DNA of 64,000 nucleotides from Hetaerina americana (Eukaryota; Arthropoda; Insecta; Odonata; Calopterygidae). The stretch lies in the NCBI GenBank assembly GCA_022747635.1, contig JAKTNV010000026.1, forward strand, positions 6,366,007 to 6,430,006. Direction: 5' to 3'. The position numbers and the translations under genes are program-made. This document shows, one piece after another, positions 34,095 to 46,830 of the stretch; within the stretch, counting starts at the first letter, position 1; every line of letters starts with the position of its first letter. The notes beneath the pieces are model-generated. The model was not told where the DNA came from, did no database searches, and was given only the letters and a program-made list of their open reading frames with translations.

Positions 34095-35530
34095 CCAAAT
34101 GTTCGAGAAAGTTATTTATATTTCCCATTGACAATATGACACCAATTTAATTTCCTGTAGCAACCTAGAGGGCCAACTATACAGCATGACATCCCTTAAA
34201 GAATTACATTAACCTAATCTATGGCCTAAACCTAAATTTAAGGAAGACATTATATTAAAAAAAATAAACATAAATTACTAATCAGACCGTTGAATTAAAT
34301 CAGTTATTTGAGAAGGAGGAGATCTGAAAATGAGAATAAATCATGACACGCAATAAAAGCTATGAATTGACTTTTATATATACGCTCCCACTAGGTGAAG
34401 ACTAATTTTTTTATCTCCGCTGCCCATCCATTATGAACTTAAGATAGCCTTAAATGAATTTCCAATAGAATAACCATGTGACGTTAGGATGCGGCTTATT
34501 TTCACTGAGTTGTGACTTTCGATATGTTAGCAGTTTCCTCAAAAGAATGCGTGAAAATTTCAGGCATTTTCAAGCAATGTTAAAATCCACCTCTATCTGT
34601 GTACTTAAAGGATTACTATACATATGCCTCTGAAGTATGAAATAATAGAACGGAAGCATACATGTATTGGGGTGAATTTATCTTGCATGCAGTGTGGAGG
34701 CTAATTCAATTGAAACAATAGAAGTTAACATGTTTTACGCTGTGATAAACACAGCTGCAATTGTCATGTTCACTTGAACTGGCAGGTTAAGTCCTCCACG
34801 ATTCCCCCTGGAGTATTAGTAAAAAACAAAAATTCGGGGAAAAACATACTTAAAAATAAAATATATTTTTCCAAAATAAAAATTAAATATTAAATAGATA
34901 TTTTAAGAATACGAATGGTATACATGACAACAAATTCGATTTTGTCAAAATCAGAAATAGAGCAATGGTAGCTAACGTGAAAAATATCGCGATTTTACTT
35001 AATAATTGAAATTCATGGAAATAAAATCGTATAGTACGTAACTCAACGTTCTTTTGCCTTCGCGGTGTTTTAAATTCCGTGCACTTACTATTCAGAGTAG
35101 ATCGTACTGCAAATTCCTTTACTAATATGCATAAAAAATGTAAGCGGAAATAGACTACTTAATATTCAGACTATTAACTGGAATGGAATTTGCAATGGCG
35201 GACAGCACGCAGAAATAGGGAGCAGATCAATGAGATGAATCTTTAAGTAGGTGAGCGTATACACGAAAATCTCATCACACTATCTCCGTTAACCTCCACC
35301 AAATTGAACTATCCAGCCACCGTTTCAAGAGTTTCAAAATGCTGGAGGAGGGACGACCACATTTGATGAGTGAACGCCCTTTGCTCCGTCATGCGAAGCT
35401 GTCCTCCAATTTTAACAGCACTGTTTCACAGTACTTTTCAATTATGAATCAACAAAGCGGCGTACCATCTTGAGTTAATGGTTTAACTTGTCATGAGAAG
35501 CCATGGTACATTTTCCATTCTTTCTCTTCG
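34095..35530. other. AT-rich spacer, nothing recognised
   Basis: No supported gene, RNA or repeat was seen. Confidence 0.3.
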
Positions 35531-35534
35531 GATG

Positions 35535-35725
35535 CAAAAATCATATTAATGAACAAATAGTAGTACTTTTACGCGAGATATTTATTTAATCCACGACCGG
35601 TGTTGATTTACTACATCATCTTCTGGTGACCTGAAAATGATGTAGTACGTCAAAACCGGTAGTGGATTAATAAAAAAAAGTATACAGGGGAAAAATTCTA
35701 CTATTTGTGCATTATTATGTTCGCA
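35535..35725. repeat. Inverted repeat with Penelope-like tail motif
   Basis: Two arms of about 90 bases (35535-35627 and 35631-35725) are reverse complements with moderate divergence. Each carries AGAAGATGATGTAGTA or TGAAAATGATGTAGTA, then (A)AAACCGGT or CACCGGT and GTGGATTAA(A)TAAA. The order CTGAWGATGATG...GAAACCGGT...GTGGAT resembles hammerhead-bearing termini of Penelope-like elements. In both arms core bases are mutated (CAGAAGA and CTGAAAA instead of CTGANGA), so no active ribozyme is expected. Confidence 0.55.
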
Positions 35726-35729
35726 TTCT

Positions 35730-37050
35730 ATCACATGACGCCTGAAACTACGCAATTCGTACGGAAATCATAATGACAATAAAAATATGGAGCAAAGTCA
35801 AGCTTTTTTAAAAAAAACTGAAGAACAGCCAAATGTCATTCTTCCACTGCCAGAGCAATGGTTTCCTTTCCTTTTATTTTTCACAAGATGTTTTTTTAGA
35901 CTCGAAAACGTTTCTCATCGCAAGAAGAATATACAGTTTCGCATAAAGAAAAACCGATGTGAATGGACAAAATGTATTTTTGACTCACGAGCTTATTCAC
36001 TGGTTCACTAGAAAGAAGTTTTTAAGCCTCTACGCTATTCCAATTCTACAAAATATTACAATCAGACAAATTCCTGAGGCACGAAATATACACCTCCAAC
36101 TTGCAAAATTAAAGAAGATGCTTAATGTATAAAAATCCATTTAGAACAACCGAATAACACGTACTTCATATAGTGGAGAGGTCAATGCAATTCCTCCTTG
36201 GGTGTAAGAAGTAAATGTAAATCTCTTGCACAAAAATAACAACAAAATACGAAGATCTGAAGAATTAGGAGTTCGTAATCCAGCAAGAAAATTTGATGAG
36301 GTTGAAGAATATGTGATAACTTCATTCCTGCGTCTCAAAATGCTTCAAACTGAAGCATGAGCAATGACTTCATTTACTTATGTGAATCCAGTCACCCTTA
36401 TTTGCATGCAAGTTGGATATAAGAAAGAAGTGAAATGCAAATTTGAGCAATTATGGGGAATGGGAGGTCATGCGAATAAACCGTCGTCTCTAGAATGGAA
36501 TTTTGCGAGGTTGCGTGACGGTGATAGTGAATTCTCGGTAGTTTAATGAAAACAAATTGCGTGACTCGCGGTTGTTTTCAAAAATCCTTGCGGCTGATTG
36601 GGAATTGTTGTAATGATTTCATTTTCTGGATACTTAACGAGAATAGGGACTGCTCAAATTCATGGAGTACAAATAAATGATCGAAAGAATTCTATTATAA
36701 CATATACACCGTAAGAAAAGAAGAAGCCACCGGCGAAAAAACGCTAGGAATCCCTTTAGCTTTTATCAGGATGAACTGCGGCCATTCACCCCATAAACGA
36801 GCCAACTCTCTTACGGCTTCATTCTCTATTCATAAATATACTTTCCGCTCCATTTGCAATGTCAAAGATAATGAGAATTTCTTATGATAATTTGCTGTCT
36901 TTCAGTTTGAGAACACAGGCCAGCTGAGATAGCATTCTCGTAGGTTGTGAGTCATAATACAGAGTGAAACGATAGAAAAGGTAAGGGGTGGGTTGGCCTT
37001 TTACTTGAGCAAAAGCATGCAATGGTGAATGGTGTAACTTGGTGGAACTC
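35730..37050. other. Spacer with a few unrecognised short frames
   Basis: A plus-strand frame near 36215-36360 reads RSEELGVRNPARKFDEVEEY, then about 14 more residues to a stop. It is coding-like in composition but has no start, splice border or known family. Nothing else recognised. Confidence 0.3.
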
Positions 37051-37054
37051 CCTC

Positions 37055-37226
37055 GTGATGCGTAGAAAAGGTAACACTCTGTCATTCCGCGAAACGTAAC
37101 TTTTTTGCGACCGGTTCGGATACAGCGTATCATCTGGAGTCCATATGATGATGCGCTGTATCAAAACTGATCGCAATAAAGTTACATTTTGTGGAATGGC
37201 AGAGTGTTACCTTTTCTACGCGTCAC
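37055..37226. repeat. Fold-back element (79-bp arms)
   Basis: Arms 37055-37133 and 37148-37226 are reverse complements at about 68 of 79 positions around a short spacer. The outer ends read GTGATGCGTAGAAAAGGTAA and GTGACGCGTAGAAAAGGTAA on opposite strands. The divergence shows it is not a recent palindrome. There is no coding capacity. It resembles a fold-back or MITE-type element, but no target duplication is evident. Confidence 0.7.
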
Positions 37227-37229
37227 TGA

Positions 37230-38680
37230 CCAAAAGCATGCTGAATACGACAAAACAGCTGCAGAGATATATTGCTAATGCCGACAAAAGCAGCTGTATC
37301 AATCGCACTCACTCTGGGAGATCTCATCCTGCTAAAACATTGAGCGCCCTGCAACTTAATTTTGGATTCCACAAGTTGTCTAATAGCAATATGGTTCGTA
37401 AATGAACACTTATACTATATATTTCATTTTAGATATGGAATTTACGTTAAAAAGAAAAATTTCCTATTCCTCAAGTACGTACTTGCTCAGAGATATATTA
37501 ACGGCCTTCTCTACTTATATTCTAACAATATATTTCATCCTATACCGATGGGATATGATGGATTAAGGGCTTTATGGAGAATGTTTGTTTGATATTTCTG
37601 TAAATCAGGTAAATATACATTAATAAGATACATACTTGGTAGTTTTGCGTGTTTTTTCAGCGAAGTAAGTACATATATTGAATGCTATAACTATCAATTC
37701 AAAATCAAACAATTGATCTTGTAACTGACACTACTATTTTTAGAAGTACGCTTCTATTGAGAATTTTGAATTATTCGAATGAAATAAATAAAATTCAATA
37801 AAACCATTTCACAGAATGGTAGTTAATTCTTCTAACTTTGTACTCCATTGAGCATAATCAATTTGGAGCACTCCTTCAATTAATCTAAATGGCAGTCTTA
37901 GCCTTGTCCAAAGAGCGAAAGGGGATATTAAACCTCAGCCAACTCCCTCCTCGTTCAAGGCTTCAAAACTGCGTGGTATTCTTCGTAAGTTTAATAGGAT
38001 AATGGGAAAATCAAGGACTGGGAAAGAATTTGAAGCAATTTTCAGCGATTTTCTGTTTAAATCTGTTCGGGTGATTTCGTTTCACTCGAGACGCAAGCGG
38101 AAATACAACCATCATGAAACCGCTCGATAAGTAAAATACTGCGTTGAGTACCATCCGCAGAAATGAGTCGTGAGAGATTTCACAAACGTTTCTTCCATAA
38201 ATGCCCAAAAAGAGTTTTTAAAAATTATCATCAAAATTTCAAGTGTTTCTAAGCATCCGAACTAGAGTTCATTTCACACATCCATTTGAGTGATGATTTT
38301 TCGCTAACATTTCCACTTAGTATTTAAATTCGTCTTTTACACATGATGAATATATTACGTTCGTCGTCATTCCATTTTTTTTTCTAATACAACTTGGTCA
38401 TTTGTTAGATGCCAAGTTCACGATAAACGACACACTTCGGGTGGATATACATTTTACGCCTGTCACAAGAAGTGTTGGCAGGCTCCTTTTCATTTCGGAC
38501 ACTTCTCCACATTATTTTGGACATCATGTCAGCTGAGACAGTCCGCAGATCCGGAGTCCTTTCGTCTGCGAAAGGGAATGGATCGACCAAAGTTGCGGGT
38601 TACATCACTCCGCTTGTCCCAGTCAAGAGAGCTTTCAAGAAAGAAAAAAAAGGACAGAAGGAAGAGATACGGAGGTCGTG
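37230..38680. other. AT-rich spacer, nothing recognised
   Basis: No supported gene. A minus-strand frame near 38520-38640 follows a pyrimidine-rich TTTCTTTCTTGAAAG but lacks a credible donor. Confidence 0.3.
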
Positions 38681-38689
38681 AATTCTTGT

Positions 38690-39325
38690 TTTTTTTCGGT
38701 ATTTCCCTATCCCTCGAGAGGAGAGAGAGATCCGCCCTTATTCGAAGGTGAAGGAGGTATGCCACTCTTGTCAGTAATCCGCGACGATGCTGGGGAAGGC
38801 AAAAACAAGAGAGGGGAGCAAAAACGGAGGGAACCATTCCCAACCCTTCTCCCTCCCATCCCCCCCCACTCCCTCCTCCGCCTCCTCCCACCGCACCGAT
38901 CGAGTCATAACGGGACCACGGGGGCCACCGCCAGAATGGGAAAAGGGAAGGGGTTTGAGGCGATGGCGGTGGTTGCTGAGGGAGAGGTGTGGAGGGCGGC
39001 GGAGGCGACCGTGGAGTGGTGGCGGTCGTCGAGGTGGCTTCCTGATGCCGGGGATCGAGCGCCCTTGCCACTCTCCCCTACCTTCTCCCCCACCTTTCCT
39101 CACCCCATTCTACATACACCTCGCTCCGCTCTTCACCCCTCCATCTCACACCCCCTTTCCGACGTGCCCTCCAAACCCCTCTTCCCTCCCTCCGTGGGAA
39201 TGTTCGTCCGTGTGGCCGCGTGAGAACCCGAAGCTCGCACACACCCTTCCTGGAGGAGGAAATAATTCTTCTGACCAGGAGGGCCGAGGTGGTGGAGGCG
39301 GTAGGGTTAATGCGTGCAGCAGATT
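38690..39325. other. Large GC-rich island
   Basis: The largest GC-rich patch: C-rich from about 38835 to 38925, purine and GC-rich (GGCGGCGGAGGCGACC and similar) to about 39060, then C/T-rich to 39190. Frames over 180 codons are open on both strands simultaneously. All are proline, serine or arginine-rich and overlap, so none is called as a gene. Confidence 0.5.
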
Positions 39326-39329
39326 CACT

Positions 39330-39750
39330 TAATTTTTAACTGACGTCATTCCCCCCTGTCCCTGAACTTATTTTTTTGCTCGTCATGTAGATGGCTCGCC
39401 CCGGTCATTTTGCCTGATTGGCAATTAATATTTTTTCACTAAGGTCAGATATTTTCCGGGTAACATTAAACGCAAAACTGAAATGTATTTCTGATCCAAA
39501 TAAAACAAATAAGTTCCGAATCGTTTTTAATCCAGTCTGTTGACTTCATGATCCTAATGCAGCCAGTTCTACCAAATTTTGGATGCGTCATTATTAATAC
39601 AAATCGCATAAAATATTATCATGAACAGTAGCGAGGTTTTAGTTGTCACGAGAAAGTTTATTTTGGAGAGATAAAAAATTAGCTATGGCTATTAAATGCT
39701 GTTAATATAAGGCAAAAATATCCACCACCCAATGATCAAACAGCAGTAAT
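39330..39750. other. AT-rich spacer, nothing recognised
   Basis: No supported feature was seen. Confidence 0.3.
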
Positions 39751-40003
39751 GATCTGATGGTTGGTCTAATAAAAGAAGGTGGAGTTCATCACGTACTAAA
39801 TCCTGCCGTGTGCGAAATTCACACATCGGAGTGGTGGATTCAGTTCCTTTGCCTGTGTCGCCTGCGGTTTCCCATGAAGATCTGGAACCCGAAAAATCAT
39901 ACAGGTTGGTGAAGCTGAAGGTGTCCTGATTCGCTCGGATTTGTACCTTGGCCCTATATGTAGTTAGACGGCGAACGCTCTCTCCACTAGGCAACGACGC
40001 CCC
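39751..40003 (-). repeat. SINE family 1, copy 5
   Basis: Minus-strand copy. Plus-strand order: GGTTGGTCTAATAAAAG, ACTAAATCCTGCCGTG, CGAAATTCACACATCGG, CAGTTCCTTTGCCTGTG, GTTTCCCATGAAGATCTGG, GAAGCTGAAGGTGTCC. A recognisable tRNA head follows with a mutated B box (AGGTACAAATCC on the minus strand) and an A box TAGTGGAGAGAG. Confidence 0.8.
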
Positions 40004-40004
40004 G

Positions 40005-43000
40005 CAATAGTTACAACGAATTACTACTTAATTCAGACTATCGTCATTTTTCATGTCACAGTTGATTGATCATTTATATACGTAACAATAAAAAAACTCG
40101 AATAAATAAAAAATAAGGACTCTTTAGGAAAAATAAAAAGATCAAAATACACCGAGCGAAATAGGAATAATTGAGTTGAACAATAATATTTATTCTATCG
40201 ACTATTTCATATCTGGACGCGAGAAAAATTGCAATAATTCACTCAGATACATTCCTTTCCCATTTTGGTATTTTAAACACAGTCTCCAGTACATTTCATT
40301 TCATTAAATACTCGCTCATGTTTTACCTTGGCGTAGTATGAGAAAGACCCTTAAAATCTGGCTCAAAAAACGACAGGACACATGACATTCTCGAGAAAGC
40401 AGAGGAAGGCGAAGACCTCAGGTAAAAGCGGGTGAGGGCGGCAGACGCATCATAAATGTTGTCCCAGAAACAGTCGCCGAGTCATTCTCCATCGGAAATT
40501 ACAGCGAGACGGAAAAAAAAGAGGCGCGTAGGACGAGAATGGCAGGAACGTCCTCGACGGAAAGAAGTCGCCGGGGGAGTCTTTGGGTGGGGGTAGGAGA
40601 GATGGCAAGGAGGGGTAAAATTGTGATACTGGTCGTAAAAGCCATCGCGAATGTAAAAGTGGAGCGCATCCCATTTTGGCCATCGGCTGTCTGCCGGTTC
40701 CCTCCACCTCCGGTCTACGCTATTTTGAAGCGGGGGAAACCGGGGGTTCCGCTGATCCAGTCGACGAAAAATGGACCAGGGCTTTATGCGCCAACCAAAA
40801 GGCATAAAGGCATGCCTAATGAAAACTGTTCAGGATGTTCTAAAACAATCTTTCGTTTATAAAACGAATACTAGAATGTGCTAAAGTTTATCTGGCTTAT
40901 ATGGTGAAAAGGATTCGGAAAGGTGCTCAGGACGTAACAAGGACATGTCACAAGGCGATGGCGAATAGTACGAAATTTCTCTTAATACACTAATTTATGC
41001 TTAAACAAGCAAAACAGACTCCCCACACATTTAGATCTTTCAAACTGGAAACAACGAAGAATAATATGTCCATGAAAAGTGACCAGGAGGGGTTGATTTA
41101 CTTAAGTGATTCCTTGTCTGAGAGAGGTCACATAATTTTTCTATTACTCCAATAATCTAAATGTATAAATATATATTATTTTCACGCCATGAAAAGAATT
41201 GAGGCTGTAATGCGTTGACTAGAACAAATTTTCCACATTTTCTACGCACGGCTGACTAGAGACCTATCTCCACAGGAAATCCTTGATTTGAAACACTTTT
41301 CAATCATAATATGCCGCATAAACTGAATGATATTAGGTGAATCAAAACCCAGCGTACGCGGAAAAAGTATCAGAACGTGTGAAACTATGTGCCCAGGTTT
41401 ACGAGTTTGCCGATGTTTAACGAATCTAACGTGAAAAAAAGGGTTAAACGAACGTCCTTGGCCAGCGTGGTATTTACCGATTATCGAGTAAGCTAACTTC
41501 TCTCAGGGGTTAATATCTAGAGGACAGAGCTAAATCCTAGCCACTGTTGGTCCGTGCCAGTACCTTAGGCAGTATTCTTCATTCCATTTTCTCGATATCT
41601 GCGCCAAAGTCAAGAAAGCTGGCTAACCACTCATAGGTACTGGAATAGGAAGAACGTTTTGCTGAAGGTTGTTGAATGAGACAGAAATGAACATATATTT
41701 ACGAATTATTTTTCGTCTAATGGCGCGAATCATTTGAACCTTTCAATCGGACTGGTGTCTAGGGTTAGATAACTAAGAAGTGCGATATCAGGACTACCAC
41801 CCACGCCAGTAATCCTCTGTATCGATTCTTTGCAATCATTATTTAAATCAGCCATCTTAGGTGCTTAAAGAAAGAATCCTTAGTATTTCTTGTCACCTAG
41901 ATACCGACCCCAATTTTTAATACTTTTTGTAAAGAAAAGATCAGCTCTTTCGAAGATTTGGAACGGTAGAAGACACAAGACGAAGTGGACAGTCACCGTA
42001 ACAAAAAACTTCTCTCAATTTCTAGGTTTGGTAAAAGCACCGCTATATTTTGAGCTCCTTACAGAAAAAGTGGCACCGGTGATCACCATCCCATTCAGAT
42101 GGTGGCAATCTTGTGCCAAGAGAATGATTCTCTGTTTCGAGTAACCTGGTCGGGATCTCTGTTGGAACTGGCACAATGAGTTAACATTTTTCCGGCGAGG
42201 ATGCTCGAAAACAAAATAAGGACGAAGGGTGATACATTCAAATGGGGAGATTCTATACAAGCATTAATATTTCGAGTCTTAAGTTTTATACGAATAATTT
42301 AATACGCAAATATAATAATGAAGCTTTAGGTGAATAATGTTGCTGATTAAAGAATTATTCTTATGATACAATATAAACGCCAATTCTCAAAAAACTAAAT
42401 GGATATGAATAACAGCGGAAAGAATCTTTTGCAGAATCACCACCAAACTGTGCTCCTAATCATGGAGTTATTCTGCGATGTTAATAATCAGTTCTACTGC
42501 TTATAAGTAAGTGCTTTTCCTTTACGCACAATTATTAGTACCCTACATTCAAGTGCATTATTACTTCTAATCAAAGGAAATAATAAATACTAAATTTAAG
42601 CATATAAAAGATCTGGTTCATCTACCATAAAATTCCAATATCCAAACCTGGATCAACCAACATCTTCAATGGCACATATCTCTCAGCCAAAAGTTAAGTT
42701 TTAGAAATCAACACGAAAATGATGAGTGCCCCAGCACAAAATAGAAATCACAGAAAGATATTCCAGTTATGTATACCACTCCTGCCTCCATCACGAATGA
42801 TCGACAAAGGGTTTTCGGAAGCAACTGAATGAAATACAGTTCACACATTTTGGATAGCGATTTAATGTAAGTACATATATTTACATATAATGTCGATTAT
42901 ATTACATGCGACTGGAACAAAACAACATTAACCAAAATAGCGAATACTTTGTACAAGACTGTGAACGGTTATCACTTGACCATTTGAAAATTCCCAAGTT

Positions 43001-44015
43001 AACAGCAGTTGGTTTAATGGCTAATGTAAATAAATTCACGCGGATTGACGAGGGGCCATTCCGACGATTAAACCAATCATTAATAAAAAAAATACGACGC
43101 ATTTATGAACTGATCACATAACATAAATACGATTAGGATAGCTGCATAAGATATGTACGTATAATAATTTCGATTAATATATTTGATTTTTTACGCTTAA
43201 AAGCAAGCTTCCTTTGTGAGTCAGTTCCCATGCCTCTTCTCCTTCAAATATTGTTAACACGGGTAAAGCTCGAGCATTCTCTCCCGGTACTTCTGGGGAA
43301 ATCGTCACCATACAGGCCCACAATAAATCATCAATATTAAGATATCATCCGCAGAAAGCGTAGAATTGATATCGTTCCTCTCTCATCTGTACACCAATGA
43401 ACCCAAGTGATGGATACACCTCCGGAGCTGTAACATTTTTATTTCATCCGTAATCACGCATTGCCGAGAGCCATCGGCGGGTTTTTTTTCGGGTCGGGGC
43501 CAGAGTGGGAGACAATATCATTCATTATCTGTCCATGGTGTCGGCAGAATCACCACCCAGGAGTGAGAAGGGCACCGTGGATTTGAGGAAACAACAACAG
43601 TGACCCACTTTAGGGCCTTCACCAAGAACGAGTTTTTGAGAAGTTGCTTGCTTTATTGGTCGCGACCTCTTCTGCTTACGGAATACGAATTCATGCGGGA
43701 TCCGAGACCTTTTGACTTTCCACCATTCCTCTGGGCGTCACTCCCGTGAAGCCACCGTGTATTCCAGCACCTTTTGGCCTCGGCTAACGGCCCCACATTA
43801 TGGCACACTGAATGCACCCCTGGATTTGCAGGGAATTCCCGCTGTTTGCCTTCACTTCACAGAGTTCTTCCACCACGCCACAAACAAACATGGCTTTACA
43901 CAACTCACTTTTCGATCAATGAGGAATGCTGTTAGGGAATCTGATAAAATATTTCTGATAATGCTATTTTCTCTGAGGTAAAGTGGTGAATATGCACGAT
44001 TATTTCGCTGAACTG
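40005..44015. other. AT-rich spacer or intron; weak signals only
   Basis: A GC-richer patch lies at 40480-40760 and another at 43440-43880. The plus-strand frame 42906-43121 (start MRLEQNNINQNSEYFVQDCE) is protein-like but unrecognised. On the minus strand CTTCCTATTCCAG near 41640 is followed by a short open frame ending in a stop. Downstream (lower coordinates) of the exon at 44021 this is probably intron on the minus strand. Confidence 0.3.
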
Positions 44016-44020
44016 TATAC

Positions 44021-44244
44021 CTTGCTCAAGCCACAGTCCGTAAGCCTCTGAAGCGCAGATTTATGCGCTTCAGTAAAGCTTAGCGGTGCAATCAAGTTGA
44101 GCAGGATTCTTGGGACGAGACGACAATAAACACTCAGTATTTGTGGGAACAAATTATGTAGCGGACTGGCGTTCTTGAAGTATGTTTCCACTATTGTATT
44201 GTTCGTTCCAAGAGTTTGAATCAGCGTTTCTCCATTGATGATTC
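44021..44244 (-). CDS. Candidate internal coding exon, unrecognised protein
   Basis: On the minus strand a strong acceptor (TTATTCTTCTTTTATTCCAG) lies at 44245/44246 and a donor GAGCAAG|GTATAC at 44021/44020. The 224-base exon enters with two bases of a split codon, then 74 complete codons to a phase-0 end. The frame is open, GC-richer than its flanks and protein-like. It begins IINGETLIQTLG, continues NNTIVETYFKNASPLHNLF (two N-glycosylation sequons, NNT and NAS), a hydrophobic helix-like segment around RLVPRILLNLIAPLSF, and ends RLTDCGLSK. Sequons plus cysteines suggest a secreted or lumenal/extracellular domain; this is inference. I recognise no family. The next exon of the gene should lie at lower coordinates with an entry phase of 0; candidates are 33119-33167, 9665-9784 and 632-844. 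Confidence 0.62.
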
Positions 44245-44249
44245 CTGGA

Positions 44250-46825
44250 ATAAAAGAAGAATAAATGAGCATTAAAAAACACACACAAAATTACAAAATG
44301 ATTTCAAGATTCACTTCTGCTGCCATCACGTTTTTCGACAAAAGATTCCAGGAATGACGACATGATTTTAGGTCTACATTAATTTTATTTAACCTAAGAA
44401 AACTCGGTTGCACTAGGTCCAAGAGTCAAAAGAATACCAACATATTTAATGGCTGTGATTACGTAGAGCTATCATAAAATTTCACGAACGACCCATTTCA
44501 TGTCATCTTTCGAGGCATTGAATAAAAAATACAAAAGCGTTTCTCATGTATCAATAAGACAAAGAGGTAAAACAAAGAAAATCCGTAAAAAATTACTTAA
44601 TCAGTAAATTGGGATTATAAACAGCCAGGAATTAGAAATCCTATGATACCCTTAGCCTAATGATATCATGTTATAATATACGTTCGCCAAATAAACTAAC
44701 ATTCATATACAGTCATCATTCGTAAAAGATGATTTTTCATTTCTAAGGTAAAAAAGACACTGAAAGAGTTGTGAAAAGTTTCAAAGAAATAAGAGCAACA
44801 ATTGAGGAATAAAATTGGTTTATTATTGACTTAAAACCTAGGTCAGATCATTTCATTAAATGTTAAAAATTAGAAAATAATTTTAGGTCTTCATAGAACC
44901 CAGAAAAGAGTACTGTGAATAACAGGAGGATAGGAAAATAGAGAAATAAAATGAAGAAGAATTACTTATTATTACACTCACGTGGTGGTAGCAGACTATT
45001 TTGCGTGCTCTCTCGTGAAAGAAGACATAGGAACTTTCGATTAATCAATATGAGATATTTGTTATGAAACTTTTTAAAAATATTTTGACATAATTTCGCG
45101 AGATTTGGTCTGTCATTTAATATATTTTTACAAAAGCCCTGCTGTTAAAATGTAAATGACACGTAGACTTAGTGTTGTTGGAGGATAAAAATGAACTGAA
45201 GGCACCCAAAAAAGTTAAGGCTAAAAAACTGCCCGTTTTGTATTTTCACCAACGGTAATGTAACTAGTAAAATTTCATATTATCTTTGGTATGTTTCCTT
45301 TTGCATACTTGCTAACTACTGCGACCAGTTGTCTCCTTCAAAAGTCGTCAGAATTGGCTAATGTGCAAAAACTGATATTCCAAAGTGCGAGCCTGGCGAT
45401 ATCTTAAATTATGGAGTCTTGAGTGAGTATCTGAATTAAGAAAACTATATCTATATAAAAGTACAACGAAAAAGATATTTTGTCTCGTTCATTTTCCAGT
45501 ACAAAATTAGCCAACTGCACGAGGAATCGGAATAACCTTCTCAGGATCATGATTACGACACTATCGTTTAATGAAACTCAAAATGGCTGTAACGTTTACG
45601 CAGTAGTCTACAATTTGTGAGTCAATGAATTATCAGAATGTTATTGGAAACCTTTGGTGAAGTACAAATTGAAACTTGAATACTTCTGATTGAATATAAA
45701 GTGGTGGACAAAGGACAAAATAAACCACAATTTTCACCAAGTTGAATGAGCGATTTTCTATTTTCACAAAAATAATATTACCTGCGGAGCAAGATATTTC
45801 ATTCGCGGGTAGCAAACGAACTATTTAAGTCTTGCCTTTAACTTATGAACTAAAAATACCTTCGCCTTTCCCAACACCCAATTCCACTGTTTCCAATATA
45901 ATTTCTTTTTGGAGAGTTTCGCCCTTTTTTCTGGATTCTAATGTACATTTAAGGATATTGTAACCGTTTTTATATTCCTGTTTTGAAATTTAAGATACGG
46001 TTTGCATTTGAAACTTCTAGGGTTCCGCAGTTTGCATATCCATGAAACTTAGGGTGTACAGGACATTGGAAGCATTATACTCCAAACACGTCAAAAACAG
46101 AATTTAACAGTTTCTCACGAAATTTCTCATATCCATGCAACCTTACAAACAAATCTAACGAAAGTATGAAGAATTTTATGAGAAAAAGGACTGTAGGTTC
46201 ATTTTCGTTCGAAAGAAGAATAGAAAATTTTTGGGAGGCTAATGTAACGAGTTAACTAGGCTAAGCTATACCCCAATTAGAAAGTAGAACACTTTCCTCT
46301 ACAGTTTTGATGGTATAACTACTTTTTTACTTTTGAGTTGCAGAACACATAAGAGGTCACTCGGGGCTATTGATGGAATTTAACTTTTTTATCAGAAGAT
46401 TGAAACTGCGCCATAGAGGAAAGCTTATTTTCACAGAGAAGTTAGAGTAACGCTTCACTAAATGTTTGAGGTGCAGCTTTCGAAACATAAAAGGAGTTTT
46501 TAATGCCCTCGGTAATTTCCCTCCGCATGATTATGAAAATAACAGTTTAAATCTGACAGGAAAACCAAAATGATGATAAATTTATGTAATTTTTCCAGGT
46601 CATTTATGTTCCGGTCATTTTTCAATTTATATCTTAGATAACAGTATAGGTACAATTTAAAAATTCTGAGACCGTGGCATAGGCTTAAGAAGATATTTCA
46701 GCTAGTACTTCGTGCTTTTATAGCTTTTTCCTCTAACCACCACTTGCTCCCTCCAAGACACGAAAGTCAGTTCGGCACCGCTCCACGCGGATGACCTAAA
46801 TATTCTCTCTCTTCACTGCGGATGA
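44250..46825. other. AT-rich spacer or intron
   Basis: Upstream intron side of the minus-strand exon at 44021. Minus-strand acceptor-like sites near 44745 and 44925 are not followed by good exon frames. A GTGAGT donor-like site near 44976 follows a short open frame (SSYVFFHERARKIVCYHH) without a clear acceptor. Nothing firm. Confidence 0.3.
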
Positions 46826-46830
46826 AACAG

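Noticed and set aside
38529..39332. Several 100-181-codon frames open on both strands
   Set aside because: They sit in a GC-rich island, overlap in up to five frames and are proline, serine or arginine-rich; composition alone explains them.
632..44244. Naming the two exons as a known developmental or membrane protein
   Set aside because: I considered several families but could not match motifs from sequence alone, so no name is given.
44976..45045. Minus-strand exon ending at a GTGAGT site
   Set aside because: The donor is fair but there is no pyrimidine-rich acceptor and a stop lies just upstream.
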